Counted from the first letter of the stretch, positions 24,705 through 34,633 are shown. The stretch is DNA of 64,000 nt from an uncultured Serinicoccus sp. (GCF_947487915.1 NZ_CANKYH010000007.1:224488-288487), one strand, 5' to 3'. The notes: a model not told the origin generated them from the sequence alone. Numbers and translations: made by a program.

Positions 24705-26155
24705 TCGTCTACGCGGTCGACCTGGGCACGACCAACGTCAAGGTCGTCCGGTATGACGACACCGCACGTGCCCGGGCGACGGCGTCGTCGCCGATGCGCT
24801 ACCACCGCGAGGGCGACCGGGTCACCTTCGATCCGGACACCGTCGTCGACACCGTGCTCGACCTCGTCCGCGCGGCCGGACGGGAGGCGCCGGAGACCGA
24901 GTCGTCCGCGAGCATCGTGCTCACCGGCCAGGCCGAGTCCCTCGTCCTGGTGGATGCGCAGGGGCAGGTCGTGGGTCCCGGGATCTCCTGGATGGACGAG
25001 CGGTCGGGTGACCAGGCCGGGGAGATGGCGGCGGCCTTCGACCCCGACGCCGCCTTCGCGATCACCGGGGAGCCGGAGGCGGTGCCCACCTGGCCCGCGA
25101 CCAAGCTGCGGTGGCTGGCGCAGCACCACCCCGAGGTCCTCCCCCGGGTCCGACACGTCTTCATGATCAAGGACTTCGTCATCTGGCGGCTCACCGGGCG
25201 CGCGGTGGGCGAGGAGACCACGCGCGGCTTCACCTATCTCTACGACGTGTCCCGGCGCGACTACTGGCCGGACATGCTGGACTTCTGCGGGGTGACCCAG
25301 GGGATGATGCCCGAGGTGGTCCCCGCCGGAGCGACCGTCGGCCCGGTGGTCCCGCGCATCAGCGAGCGGCTGCCCGCGGCGTCATACACGGTGAACACCG
25401 GCGCGCTGGACCACTTCTGCGCGATGCTCGGCACCGACACCTACGCCCCCGGCCAGCTGAGCGTCTCCGCCGGGACCGTGCTGGCGCTGTCCATGCTGGC
25501 CGACGGCTGGACGCACGACCCCACCTTCAGGGTGTCCTTCCACGCCGGGCTCCGACCGGACGACACGGTCCTCTTCAGCTGCGCCGACAGCGGAGGCGTA
25601 TGCCTCGGCTGGCTCCAGGAGATCCTGGGCGCGGACGGCGACCTCGGGGCCGTCGAGCCGCAGCTGCGCGAGGTGGACAGGGGTGCGGCACCGCTGTTCC
25701 TCCCCTACCTCACCGGCCTCAACCCGCCCGACTTCAACCCCCGGGCCCGCGGCGCGTTCCTCGACCTCCAGCTCCGCCACCAGCGCAGCGACCTGGTCTA
25801 CTCCGTCATGGAGGGCGTCGCCCACCTCCTGCGACGCAACCTCGCCGACCTCGCGGACCACGGTCACGCCGCGGCCTCGCTGACGTCGGCCGGCGGCGGC
25901 ACGGCCTCCGGCTTCTGGAACCAGCTCAAGGCCGACGTCACCGGGCTGGAGCTGACCGTGCCTCAGGAACCCCAGGACGCCTGCCGCGGCGCCGCCATCC
26001 TCGCGCTGGCCGCCGAGGGAGCCATCGGCTCCCTCGGCGACACGGCCTCCCTCAGCCGGCCCCCCGTCGCGACCTTCTACCCTCGCCACGACCCCCGCAC
26101 CGACCACCGCTACGCAGCCTTCGACGGTGCCCTGCACCGGCTCTACGGCTCCTGA
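24701..26155 (+). CDS. FGGY-family carbohydrate kinase
   Basis: ATP-dependent sugar or polyol kinase of 484 residues, GTG start at 24701 overlapping the YjbQ stop. The N-terminal phosphate loop YAVDLGTTNVKVV, the GQAESLVLVDAQGQVVGPGISWMDERS substrate region, the VSAGTVLALS motif and the C-terminal TSAGGGTASGFWNQLKADVTG adenosine site are in the usual order. Xylulo-, glycero-, erythritol and other kinases share the fold, so the substrate is open. In the operon it should phosphorylate the ketose made by the SDR, before the TIM-like isomerase acts. Confidence 0.9.
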   Translation: MIVYAVDLGTTNVKVVRYDDTARARATASSPMRYHREGDRVTFDPDTVVDTVLDLVRAAGREAPETESSASIVLTGQAESLVLVDAQGQVVGPGISWMDERSGDQAGEMAAAFDPDAAFAITGEPEAVPTWPATKLRWLAQHHPEVLPRVRHVFMIKDFVIWRLTGRAVGEETTRGFTYLYDVSRRDYWPDMLDFCGVTQGMMPEVVPAGATVGPVVPRISERLPAASYTVNTGALDHFCAMLGTDTYAPGQLSVSAGTVLALSMLADGWTHDPTFRVSFHAGLRPDDTVLFSCADSGGVCLGWLQEILGADGDLGAVEPQLREVDRGAAPLFLPYLTGLNPPDFNPRARGAFLDLQLRHQRSDLVYSVMEGVAHLLRRNLADLADHGHAAASLTSAGGGTASGFWNQLKADVTGLELTVPQEPQDACRGAAILALAAEGAIGSLGDTASLSRPPVATFYPRHDPRTDHRYAAFDGALHRLYGS

Positions 26156-26202
26156 CCGCCACACCCCTGCCCCGTCCCACCACGCATACCAAGGAGAACA
26201 TC

Positions 26203-27006
26203 ATGATCCTGTGCTGCTCGAGCGTCATGCTCCCCGACGAGTCGCTCACCTCGCAGGCCGAGCGACTCAAGACCTGGGGCTTCGACGCCATCGCTGTCTT
26301 CCAGGACTACGCCCGCTGGGACGACACCGTCCACCGCGAGCTCGTGGAGCTCGAGTCCCGCACCGGCGTGCGCCCGGTCGAGTTCGTCCTCCTGGACGAG
26401 ATCTACGGCAAGGCCATGTCGTCCGACGCGGCGCTCCGGACGGCGTGCCGGGACATGTACAAGCAGGCGGCGGACGTCTGCGCCGAGCTCGGCCTCGTCA
26501 CCGAGATCGAGTACGAGTACGGCCCCCAGGACCCGATGCCCCTCTTCGACCCCTACCAGCAGATGGACGCGGAGACCGAGGAGGCGTTCCTGGATTTCTA
26601 CCGCGAGCTGCTGGACCGGGTGGCCGGGTCGAACGGGAAGATCCTGCTGGAACCGCTCAACCGCTACGAGAGCCGCTACCTCAACTCGGTCGCCGACAAC
26701 CTGCGCATGATCGAGAAGGTGGCCCACCCCAACGCAGGACTGCTCCCGGACACCTTCCACATGTCGATCGAGGAGAAGAACGTCGCGGACTCCCTCCGCG
26801 CCGCCGGGGACCAGGTCCGTCACGTGCACCTGGGCGACAGCAACCGGCTCCTGCCCGGTCACGGTGCGCTGGACTGGCCCGACATCTTCGCCGCCCTGTC
26901 GGAGATCGGCTACCACGGCACCGTCAACCTGGAGTGCTCGACCAGCGGCGACCCCGAGCGGACCCTCCCCGAGACGGTGCGCTTCCTGCGCGACCTCGCC
27001 GCCTGA
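26203..27006 (+). CDS. sugar phosphate isomerase/epimerase-like TIM barrel (AP endonuclease family 2 fold)
   Basis: 267-residue xylose-isomerase-like TIM barrel. ATG 26203 follows AAGGAGA. The metal-binding pattern is visible: Glu in ILLEPLNRYESRYLN near residue 145, Asp/His in LLPDTFHMSIEEKN, His in VRHVHLGDSNRLLPGHGALDW and Glu in GTVNLECSTSG near the end. Members epimerise or isomerise ketoses, inositol intermediates or hydroxypyruvate. The neighbouring kinase and SDR suggest it processes the same sugar. No finer assignment is possible. Confidence 0.85.
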   Translation: MILCCSSVMLPDESLTSQAERLKTWGFDAIAVFQDYARWDDTVHRELVELESRTGVRPVEFVLLDEIYGKAMSSDAALRTACRDMYKQAADVCAELGLVTEIEYEYGPQDPMPLFDPYQQMDAETEEAFLDFYRELLDRVAGSNGKILLEPLNRYESRYLNSVADNLRMIEKVAHPNAGLLPDTFHMSIEEKNVADSLRAAGDQVRHVHLGDSNRLLPGHGALDWPDIFAALSEIGYHGTVNLECSTSGDPERTLPETVRFLRDLAA

Positions 27007-27045
27007 CCCACCACCAGAACACCCGAGACACCGAGGAGACACATC

Positions 27046-27813
27046 ATGGACCTGAACCTGGCCGGCAAGACCGCCGTCATCACCGGCGGTGCACGAGGCA
27101 TCGGCCTGAGCATGGCGCGGGCCCTCGCTGCCGAGGGCGTGAACGTCGCCCTGCTCGACCTGCTGGAGGGGGTGGGCGACACGGCCGCGGAGATCTGCAC
27201 CGAGTTCGGCGTGCAGACCTGCGGTCTGCGGCTCGACGTGACGGACCAAGAAGCCACCGAGGCGTGCTTCGCGACCGTGCGGGAGCAGATCGGCGTCCCC
27301 CAGGTGCTCCTGACCGCCGCGGGGATCGAGATCAACGAGGACTCCATCGACGTCTCGGCCGCGGACTGGCGCAAGGTCATCGACGTGAACCTGGCCGGGA
27401 CGTTCTTCTCCTGCCAGGCCTTCGGCCGCGGACTGCTCGACGCCGAGCTGCCCGGCAGCGCCGTCCTGGTCGCCTCGATGTCCGGGGTCATCGTCAACGT
27501 GCCCCAGTGGGCGGCCTCCTACAACTCCTCGAAGGCAGCGGTCGCCCACCTCGCGCGCTCGCTCGCGGTGGAGTGGGCGGCCGCGGGCATCCGGGTCAAC
27601 TCGATGTCCCCCGGCTACGTCCTGACCGACCTCACCCGACAGATCCTCGAGCGGCAGCCCGAGCTGGAGGCCGAGTGGGTGGCCCTCATCCCCCAGGGCC
27701 GGATGGCGACGCCCGAGGACCTGGCGGGGCTGGTGCTCTTCCTCGCCTCGGACATCTCCTCCTACCTCACCGGGCAGCAAATCGTCATCGACGGCGGCTA
27801 CACGGCGGTCTGA
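27046..27813 (+). CDS. short-chain dehydrogenase/reductase of the sugar/polyol operon
   Basis: 255-residue classical SDR, ATG 27046 after GAGGAGA. The cofactor motif TGGARGIG is at residues 14-21, an Asp follows strand two (VALLDLLEG), pointing to NAD, and the catalytic YNSSKAA is preceded by Ser in LVASMSGV. PGYVLTDLTRQI is the usual substrate loop start. Last gene of the importer-kinase operon; it likely oxidises the imported polyol to a ketose. Similar SDRs act on arabinitol, xylitol or threitol. Confidence 0.88.
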   Translation: MDLNLAGKTAVITGGARGIGLSMARALAAEGVNVALLDLLEGVGDTAAEICTEFGVQTCGLRLDVTDQEATEACFATVREQIGVPQVLLTAAGIEINEDSIDVSAADWRKVIDVNLAGTFFSCQAFGRGLLDAELPGSAVLVASMSGVIVNVPQWAASYNSSKAAVAHLARSLAVEWAAAGIRVNSMSPGYVLTDLTRQILERQPELEAEWVALIPQGRMATPEDLAGLVLFLASDISSYLTGQQIVIDGGYTAV

Positions 27814-27876
27814 CCGTGGTGGTCGTGCGGGCGCGACCCGCTCCCGTCTGGTGGGCCGCTGGTGCCACGCCGCGCG

Positions 27877-27890
27877 CCGCCGTCAGGCGG
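27877..27890. terminator. possible hairpin between convergent operons
   Basis: CCGCC-GTCA-GGCGG stem-loop in the 93-base gap between the SDR gene and the converging ABC ATPase gene. No T-tract, so only weak evidence for a bidirectional terminator. Confidence 0.3.
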
Positions 27891-27906
27891 GGTCGTCTCG
27901 CTCGAC

Positions 27907-29628
27907 CTAGGCGACGTCGGTGGCTGCACGCCGCCGCCGTCGTTGCTCGACGGGGTCGGGGACGGGCGCCGCGGCGATGAGACGTCGGGTGTAGGCGTCC
28001 TCTGGTCGCGTGAGGACGTCCTCACGGCTCCCCTGCTCCACGATCTTGCCCTGGCTCATGACCGCTATCCGGTCGGAGAGCAGCTCGACGACGGCCAGGT
28101 CGTGGCTGATGAAGAGGCAGGAGAAGCCGAGTTCGCGCTGCAGCTCGAGGATCAGATCGAGCAGGCGGGCCTGGACCGAGACGTCCAGCGCACTGGTCGG
28201 CTCGTCCGCGACGAGCAGCTCGGGGTGGGCAGCCAGGGCCCGCGCGATGGCGACTCGTTGGCGTTGGCCTCCGGACAGCTCGTGGGGGAACCGGTTGCGC
28301 CACGAGGACGGGAGCTGAACGCTGTCCAGCAGTTCACTCACGCGGTTCTCCAGCTCACGCCGTCCCTCGGGCACCAGCCGGTGGAGTCGGAGAGGCTCGC
28401 TGACGCTGTCGCCGATGGTGTAGCGAGGGTTGAGCGACGCGGCAGGGTCCTGGAACACCATGCCGATGTGGCGTCGGAGGGGACGCAGCTGGCGGCGCGA
28501 CGCCGTGCTGATGTCGGTCCCGGTGACCTCGACCGTTCCTGAGGTGACCTGCTGCAGCCCCACGACGACTCGACCGAGGGTGGACTTCCCCGATCCCGAC
28601 TCCCCGACCAGCCCCACGATCTCGCCGCGGTTCATGTCGAGGCTCACCTGGTCCACCGCCCGGAAGGGGCGCCGACCGAAACCGCCCGGGTAGTCCACCA
28701 CCACGTCGCGCAACCGGAGGATGGCATCCGCAACTGGCTCCCGGCTGTCGTCGCCAGTCGTCGGACCTCGCTGGTGCGTGGCTGCCGGCGGATCCGCGCG
28801 ACGTCGGCCCAGGTGGGGCACCGAGGCGAGGAGCTGCTGGGTGTAGGGGTGCTGCGGGTGGGCGAACAGGTCATCGACCGACGCCTGCTCGACGATCTGC
28901 CCGTCCTTCATGACGATGACCCTGTCGGCGATGTCGGCCACGACCCCCATGTCGTGGGTGATGAGGACCATGGCCGCGGAGATGCGTTGCCGGAGGTCTC
29001 GCATCAGCTGGAGGATCTCGGCCTGGACGGTGACGTCGAGGGCCGTGGTCGGCTCGTCCGCCAGGAGCACCTTCGGATCGCAGGAGATCGCCATGGCGAT
29101 CATCGCTCGCTGACGTTGACCACCCGAGAGCTGGTGCGGGTAGTAGCCGACACGCTCCTCCGGGTCCGGCATCCCGACGAGGCGCAGCATCTCGACGGCT
29201 CGGTCACGAGCCTGTCTGCGGGTCATCGACAGATGCAGACGCAGCATCTCGCTGATCTGCCACCCGATCGTGAAGACGGGGTTGAGCGCGGTCATCGGCT
29301 CCTGGAAGATCATCGCGACGTCACGCCCACGCATCTGCCGGAGCGCCGACTCGTCGAAGCCGGAGACGTCCTCGCCCTCGAGCTCGACCCTGCCGCTCAG
29401 CTGCGCGGAGCTGGGGAGGAGCCGCAGGACCGACATCGCGCTGACGCTCTTGCCCGACCCGGACTCACCCACGATGGCCAGGATCTCCCCGGGGAAGACC
29501 TCGAGGCTGACCTCCTGGGTCGCTGCGACGACGCACCCGCCGACGGCGAAGGACACCGACACGTCTCGCAGGGCCAGCACCGGTCGCTCCCCCTCCGGAA
29601 CCTGTGGAGCAGTGGTCTCGTCACGCAT
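27907..29628 (-). CDS. fused Dpp-type ABC transporter ATPase (two ATPase domains)
   Basis: 573-residue protein with both ATPases of a peptide importer on one chain. Domain 1 (about 18-265): Walker [12 protein letters not shown], signature [14 protein letters not shown], Walker [13 protein letters not shown]. Domain 2 (about 303-555): [37 protein letters not shown]. The linker is Pro/Arg rich. It should serve the binding protein and permeases encoded divergently at 32039-35538, which have no other ATPase nearby. Its start overlaps the Lrp-type regulator gene by eight bases. The arrangement DppDF fused is common in actinobacteria. Confidence 0.92.
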   Translation of the reverse strand: MRDETTAPQVPEGERPVLALRDVSVSFAVGGCVVAATQEVSLEVFPGEILAIVGESGSGKSVSAMSVLRLLPSSAQLSGRVELEGEDVSGFDESALRQMRGRDVAMIFQEPMTALNPVFTIGWQISEMLRLHLSMTRRQARDRAVEMLRLVGMPDPEERVGYYPHQLSGGQRQRAMIAMAISCDPKVLLADEPTTALDVTVQAEILQLMRDLRQRISAAMVLITHDMGVVADIADRVIVMKDGQIVEQASVDDLFAHPQHPYTQQLLASVPHLGRRRADPPAATHQRGPTTGDDSREPVADAILRLRDVVVDYPGGFGRRPFRAVDQVSLDMNRGEIVGLVGESGSGKSTLGRVVVGLQQVTSGTVEVTGTDISTASRRQLRPLRRHIGMVFQDPAASLNPRYTIGDSVSEPLRLHRLVPEGRRELENRVSELLDSVQLPSSWRNRFPHELSGGQRQRVAIARALAAHPELLVADEPTSALDVSVQARLLDLILELQRELGFSCLFISHDLAVVELLSDRIAVMSQGKIVEQGSREDVLTRPEDAYTRRLIAAAPVPDPVEQRRRRRAATDVA

Positions 29629-30643
29629 GTGTCTCTTCTTCCGCTGTGTCGATGAGGGCGAGGGTTCTGCGGTTGAGGACGAAGGCGCGTCGGAGGGTGG
29701 CCAGCTGCTGACCCGCCTCTGCGCGGTGCAGCCCCGGCAGGCCGGCGAGCACCTCGGTGTTGAACCGGTGCAGGTCGGCCTGGTCCCGGAGGACCACCTC
29801 GAGGGTGATGTTGCTGTGTCCGGAGGTGGCGGCGACGTAGCGGACCTCGGGACACCGCGTGAGGGTCTTCGCCGCGTCGTCGACGTGCCGGAGGTCCATG
29901 TGCAACCAGTACATGGCGGGTGCCGAATAACCGAGGAGCTCGGGGTCCACCAGCGTGCTGAGCCGGACCCGCCCCTCCGTCAGCAGGTTGTCCAGCCGTC
30001 GGCGCACGGAGGTCTCGCTCGCCCCGAGCTGCTGGGCGAGCTCGGAGATGCTGGCTCGCGCGTCGACGCTCAGCAGGTCGACGAGGGCGCGCTCGCGCTC
30101 GTCCAGCGGCCGGGGGTCTCCGGGGGTCACCGCGCCCCGGTGCTGCACCAGGATGTCGGCCGCCTCCGCCGGCAGGTCCGTCTGCAGCCAGGTGTGCTCG
30201 AGCTTGTAGTGCGACAGGACGCTCTCGGTCTTGGTGGCCCACACCCCGGGTATGCGGTCGATCTCGGTGAGCAGCACCCGCGCGAGCTCGGCCTGCGAGC
30301 TGACGATGAGCTCGACCACCAGGTCGAAGGAACCGGTGAGCAGGGCGGCGAACCGGACGTCGGTGCGCCCGGCCAGCGCCTTGGCCACCTGGGTGACGGA
30401 TCCGGCGGTGGTCGTGATCTCCACGAGGACGGGATAGCCCTCGACGCAGAGCAGCGGGTCCGTCGTGGCGACGACCTGGGCCAGTCCTTCTCCGAAGAGT
30501 CGTTGTGCACGGCGCGCCACCGTGCTGTCCGAGCTGCCGGTGGCGCCGGCGATCTGCTGCCACGTCGCGCGACCGTGGATCTGCAGTGCCGCGATGATGC
30601 GCCGGTCGAGCTGGTCGAGGCCAGGCGCCTGATGATTCCTCAC
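29621..30643 (-). CDS. Lrp/AsnC-family regulator with two modules
   Basis: 340-residue regulator with a duplicated layout. Module 1 has a winged helix at about 9-60 (LDQLDRRIIAALQIHGRATWQQIAGATGSSDSTVARR) and a RAM ligand-binding domain to about 150. Module 2 repeats both (helix DERERALVDLLSVDARASISELAQQLGASETSVRRR near 178-212, then a RAM domain). The GTG at 30643 follows GGAGGGG. Regulators of this family sense amino acids, fitting a peptide-uptake operon on the other side of the 187-base divergent gap. It is cotranscribed with the fused ATPase. Confidence 0.87.
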   Translation of the reverse strand: MRNHQAPGLDQLDRRIIAALQIHGRATWQQIAGATGSSDSTVARRAQRLFGEGLAQVVATTDPLLCVEGYPVLVEITTTAGSVTQVAKALAGRTDVRFAALLTGSFDLVVELIVSSQAELARVLLTEIDRIPGVWATKTESVLSHYKLEHTWLQTDLPAEAADILVQHRGAVTPGDPRPLDERERALVDLLSVDARASISELAQQLGASETSVRRRLDNLLTEGRVRLSTLVDPELLGYSAPAMYWLHMDLRHVDDAAKTLTRCPEVRYVAATSGHSNITLEVVLRDQADLHRFNTEVLAGLPGLHRAEAGQQLATLRRAFVLNRRTLALIDTAEEETHA

Positions 30644-30830
30644 CGCTGCCCCTCCTTCGTGTATGAGGTGTCGCCACCCTAGCGTATGAGGAAACTGGGC
30701 GAAACTCTTGTGCTCGACGGGGATTTATGGCAAGTTGGGCGCAGTTCGCGACGATATCCGCCACATCCCCGGTGGAAGCGGACGTGCCACCCCGTGCCCG
30801 CACGAAGACCAGCCAAGGAAGGCAACCGCC
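30644..30830. promoter_or_regulatory. divergent promoter region with direct repeats
   Basis: Gap between the Lrp-type gene and the dipeptidase gene. GTATGAGG occurs at 30661-30668 and 30684-30691, and two related motifs, CTGGGCGAAACT and TTGGGCGCAGTT, occur at about 30694 and 30745. Repeats spaced by about two helical turns suit an oligomeric Lrp regulator. Promoter boxes are not certain. Confidence 0.45.
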
Positions 30831-32039
30831 GTGCTCGAACCAGCCAGCCGGTACACCGGCTACCGCTCGTACAGCTATCTCGAGGAGGGCAGGGACTACA
30901 AGTCCTTCGACCTCGCCCCCGAGCTCGACCGTGTCCCGGCCTACGCCGGTGGCGACCTCACCGACGACCAGCGCGAACGGGTCGGCCGGCTGCTGGACGA
31001 GTGCATCGTGGTGTCCACCCACGACCATCCGACGCGCTTCCCCAGCGACATCGACCAGACCATCGACTACAACCGGACCGGTCGCCACCGGACCGGCTAC
31101 GAGGGCCTGGCGCGCTCGGGCATGACCGCGGTCATCGACAACTTCATGGACGGCACCGCCTGCGTCACCAGCCAGGCCGGCTGGAAGTGGACGGACATCA
31201 TCGCCGACCTGGGCCTGCGGTTCTCCGACCTCGCCCACCAGGACTACGTCATCAAGGCCGAGACCGTCGCGGACATCCACGCGGCGAAGGAGACGGGACG
31301 ACTGGCCCTCATCGCCGGGCTGGAGGCGTCCACGCCGATCGAGAACGAGCTCGACCGTCTGGACATCCTCTACGGCTTCGGGGTGCGCCAGCTGGGCATC
31401 GCCTACAGCGAGGCCAACACCCTGGGCAGCGGCCTCAAGGAGCGTCATGACGGTGGGTTGACGGTGTTCGGTCGGCGGGCCGTGGAGCGGATGAACCGTC
31501 TGGGCATCGTCGTCGACGTCTCCCACTCCGGTGACCGGACCTCGCTGGAGACCATCGAGCACTCCACCAAGCCGATCATGATCACTCATGCCGGGGCCCG
31601 AGGAGTCTGGGACACCAACCGGATGAAGCCCGACGAGGTCATCAGGGCGTGTGCGGAACGAGGCGGGGTCATCGGACTGGAGGCTGCGCCGCATACGACG
31701 CTGTCGGCCGACCATCCCCGGCACTCCATCGAGTCCGTCATGGACCACTTCACCTACTGCGTCGACCTCGTCGGCATCGAGCACGTCGCCTTCGGGCCCG
31801 ACACCCTCTTCGGGGACCACGTCGGCCTGCACGACCTGTTCTCCGGGGCTCTGTCGCTGGGCGAGGCCCATGCGGGGGTCGAGTACGAGCGTGTTCCGTA
31901 CGTCGACGGCCTGGAGAACCCGGCCGAGTGCTTCTGGAACATCGTCGCGTGGCTCGTCAGCCACGACTACTCCGACGACGAGATCCGTGCCGTCGTCGGC
32001 GGCAACGCCATGCGTGTCATCGAGGAGGTCTGGGTCTGA
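30831..32039 (+). CDS. membrane dipeptidase family protein (peptidase M19, renal dipeptidase-like)
   Basis: 402-residue zinc hydrolase that cleaves dipeptides or related amides. GTG 30831 follows AAGGAAGG at eight bases. Metal ligands expected in the fold are visible: His in STHDHPTRFP near residue 64 (the usual HxD reads HDH here), Glu in IAGLEAS, and His residues in VVDVSHSG and MITHAGARG; the last is followed by HVAFGPD. No signal peptide is seen, so it works in the cytoplasm on imported dipeptides. First gene of a six-gene plus-strand operon; its stop shares one base with the binding-protein start. Confidence 0.87.
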   Translation: MLEPASRYTGYRSYSYLEEGRDYKSFDLAPELDRVPAYAGGDLTDDQRERVGRLLDECIVVSTHDHPTRFPSDIDQTIDYNRTGRHRTGYEGLARSGMTAVIDNFMDGTACVTSQAGWKWTDIIADLGLRFSDLAHQDYVIKAETVADIHAAKETGRLALIAGLEASTPIENELDRLDILYGFGVRQLGIAYSEANTLGSGLKERHDGGLTVFGRRAVERMNRLGIVVDVSHSGDRTSLETIEHSTKPIMITHAGARGVWDTNRMKPDEVIRACAERGGVIGLEAAPHTTLSADHPRHSIESVMDHFTYCVDLVGIEHVAFGPDTLFGDHVGLHDLFSGALSLGEAHAGVEYERVPYVDGLENPAECFWNIVAWLVSHDYSDDEIRAVVGGNAMRVIEEVWV

Positions 32040-33667
32040 TGGGAAGCACGACAGGAAGAGCAGCGCGCACGCTGGCCATGTCCGTGGGTCTGTCAGCCCT
32101 CGTCCTCGCCGGATGTGTGCCGTCCAACCCCGACGCACCGGGTGAGGACTCGGCGGACGGGACCGGTGGCTCCGGTCAGCAGGCCGAGGACACCACGCTC
32201 AACATCGGGACCACCGCCGACGTCGTCAACTACAACCCTCTCGTCGGCAACAGCCGGACGGACACCTGGGTCACCAACCTCATGTACCCGCACATGATGA
32301 CGCTGGACGACAGCGGCCAGAAGGTGCCGGCGCTGGCGACCGACTGGGGCTACTCGGAGGACGGGACGACGGCGTGGGTCGAGATCCGCGACGACATGGA
32401 GTGGACGGACGGCGAGGCGTTGGACGCCGATGACGTCGTCTTCACCATCGACGCCATCCAGGCGGAGCAGATCGGGACGGTGGCGGGCATGATCGGCGCC
32501 TACGAGAGCGCCGAGGCGGTCTCCCCCACCCGCGTGGAGTTCACCCTGTCCCGGCCGGACGGCGCGTTCCTGACCAGCGTCGGCTTCTGGATGCCGGTCG
32601 TGCCCGAGCACATCTTCGGGGAGGTGGAGTCGGTCGCCGAGTTCGCCAACGACTCGGACTGGGTCTCCGCGGGCCCCTTCGTCCTCTCGACCGTCGAGCG
32701 GGGTCAGCGGTACGTCCTCGAGGCCGTCGACAACTACCCCCTGGTGGAGTCCGGGACGCCCAACGTCGACGAGGTGGTGTTCTCCGTCTACCCGGACGTC
32801 AACACCGAGGTCCTCGCCCTGCGCTCGGGCGAGCTCGACCTGATCGGCAACGCGCTCCCTCCGGCCGTCGCCGAGCAGCTGTCGTCCGACGAGAGCGTCG
32901 AGCTCTACACCGTCCCCTCCCTGGGGTGGGCGCACATGCAGTACAACATGCGCCGCCCACCGCTGGACGACGTCGACGTGCGACGGGCCCTGGCCCACGC
33001 CGTCGACTACGAGGCCATCCGCCAGGTCGTCCTCGGGGGCAACGCGATCTCCGCCGACTCCAGCGTGCTCACGCCCGTCTTCGAGCAGTGGCAGGACGGG
33101 CTGGACCTCGAGGAGTATGCCTACGACCCGGAGCAGTCACGCCAGCTGCTGGAGGACGCCGGCTACTCCGAGGAGGACCTCACGTTCGAGATGATCTACG
33201 ACCAGGCCGACCCGATGATCTCCACGTGGGCCGAGCTGGTCCGCGACCAGAGCGCCGAGGCCGGGATCACCATCGAGCTGGCCGGGCTGGAGCGGAACAC
33301 CTACCTGTCGCGCACCGCCGACCGTGACTTCGACATCTATGCCGGCTCCTGGGCCGTCATCGACGAGCCGCAGAGCAACTTCTCCCTGCTCTTCGCGCCC
33401 GACGGGTTCATCAACTACGCAGGTGTCGAGGATGCCGAGATCAACGAGCTCATGGAGGAGGCCTCCACCGCCCTCTCCCCCGAGGACGCGAAGGAGCCCC
33501 TCCAGGAGATCGCCCGCATCGTGCACGACCAGGTCTACGACAACGTCATGTATGTGGAGCAGTTCAACTTCGCGGCGTCCTCGAACTGGACGGGCTTCGA
33601 GCCCAAGCCCAGCGACCTGCTCTCCCTGGTGAACCCGCAGTCGCTGGCGCAGGCCAGCTCGGGCTGA
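32039..33667 (+). CDS. Dpp-type ABC transporter substrate-binding lipoprotein (family 5)
   Basis: 542-residue lipoprotein, ATG 32039 joined to the dipeptidase stop. Signal peptide with lipobox LVLAGC-VPS near residue 26. The mature chain has TTLNIGTTADVVNYNPLVGNS, then VPALATDWGYSEDGTTAWVEIRDDMEWTDGEALDADDVVFT, and the family-wide central block PPLDDVDVRRALAHAVDYEAIRQVVLGG. It binds the imported peptide-like ligand outside the membrane and delivers it to the two permeases encoded next. Confidence 0.93.
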   Translation: MGSTTGRAARTLAMSVGLSALVLAGCVPSNPDAPGEDSADGTGGSGQQAEDTTLNIGTTADVVNYNPLVGNSRTDTWVTNLMYPHMMTLDDSGQKVPALATDWGYSEDGTTAWVEIRDDMEWTDGEALDADDVVFTIDAIQAEQIGTVAGMIGAYESAEAVSPTRVEFTLSRPDGAFLTSVGFWMPVVPEHIFGEVESVAEFANDSDWVSAGPFVLSTVERGQRYVLEAVDNYPLVESGTPNVDEVVFSVYPDVNTEVLALRSGELDLIGNALPPAVAEQLSSDESVELYTVPSLGWAHMQYNMRRPPLDDVDVRRALAHAVDYEAIRQVVLGGNAISADSSVLTPVFEQWQDGLDLEEYAYDPEQSRQLLEDAGYSEEDLTFEMIYDQADPMISTWAELVRDQSAEAGITIELAGLERNTYLSRTADRDFDIYAGSWAVIDEPQSNFSLLFAPDGFINYAGVEDAEINELMEEASTALSPEDAKEPLQEIARIVHDQVYDNVMYVEQFNFAASSNWTGFEPKPSDLLSLVNPQSLAQASSG

Positions 33668-33670
33668 TCG

Positions 33671-34633
33671 ATGGGCCTGCTGCGCTTCGTGTCCGTGCGC
33701 CTCCTCCGAGGGCTGCTGACCCTCTGGTTCGCCGTGACGGTCACGTTCTTCCTGGTGCGGCTGCTGCCGGGGGATCCTGCCCTGGCAGTGGCCAGCCCCA
33801 CCATGACGGCTGACCAGCGCGCCCAGATGCTCTCGGACTTCGGGCTCGATGAGCCCCTCCTGGTCCAGTACGCGACCTACCTCGGCCAGCTCGCCCAGGG
33901 CAACCTGGGGATCTCCTTCCGGCAGAACGCGCCGGTCCTGGACATCCTCCTGGAACGGCTGCCGTGGACCCTGCTGCTGACCGGCTCCTCCCTGGTGGTC
34001 ACGCTCATCGTCGGCGTGCCGCTCGCCGTGGCGGCGGCCCGCCGCCAGGGGTCGGCCCTGGACCGCGCCGTGCAGGTCGGCGGTGTCGTCGGCCAGGCCC
34101 TGTTCGTCCCCACGGTGGGCATCTTCCTGCTCTACGTCTTCGGCGTGTGGCTGGGATGGCTGCCGATCGGGGGCGCGATGGCGAGCGACGTCTACGGCCT
34201 CGCCGCCTACGGGAGCATCCTGGCGCACCTGGTGCTGCCGGGTCTGAGCCTGGTCCTGCTGCAGCTCGGTCCCTACGTGCTGTTCCTGCGGACCAGCCTC
34301 ATCGAGGCGCTGTCCGAGGACTACACCAACGTGGCCCGGTCCAAGGGGGTGTCGGAGACCAAGGTCGTCTGGGTGCACGCGCTGCGCAACGCCCTGCTGC
34401 CGACCGTCACGCTCGTGGGCCTGCAGCTCGGATTCCTCGTGGGCGGTTCGGTGCTGACCGAGACCATCTTCGCCTACCCCGGCATCGGGCGGGCGATCTA
34501 CGAGTCCGTGGGCCAGCTCGACTTCCCGGTGATGCAGGGAGCCTTCGTCCTCCTCGCGGCCACGGTGGTGGTGGCGAACCTGCTCACCGACCTCATGTAC
34601 GGACTACTGGATCCGAGGGTGCGACAGACATGA
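33671..34633 (+). CDS. Dpp-type ABC transporter permease (DppB-like)
   Basis: 320-residue permease. N-terminal helix from LLRFVSVRLLRGLLTLWFAVTVTFFLVRLLPGDPA, typical of DppB, with the following periplasmic loop containing MTADQRAQMLSDFGLDEPLLVQYATYL. The coupling loop SEDYTNVARSKGVSETKVVWVHALRNALLP is near residue 220 and VLTETIFAYPGIGR follows. Four-base overlap with the DppC-like gene. Confidence 0.93.
   Translation: MGLLRFVSVRLLRGLLTLWFAVTVTFFLVRLLPGDPALAVASPTMTADQRAQMLSDFGLDEPLLVQYATYLGQLAQGNLGISFRQNAPVLDILLERLPWTLLLTGSSLVVTLIVGVPLAVAAARRQGSALDRAVQVGGVVGQALFVPTVGIFLLYVFGVWLGWLPIGGAMASDVYGLAAYGSILAHLVLPGLSLVLLQLGPYVLFLRTSLIEALSEDYTNVARSKGVSETKVVWVHALRNALLPTVTLVGLQLGFLVGGSVLTETIFAYPGIGRAIYESVGQLDFPVMQGAFVLLAATVVVANLLTDLMYGLLDPRVRQT

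Noticed and set aside
29397..32138. 913-codon open frame on the minus strand
   Set aside because: It is antisense to the dipeptidase gene and out of frame with the Lrp and ATPase genes; no domain is visible.
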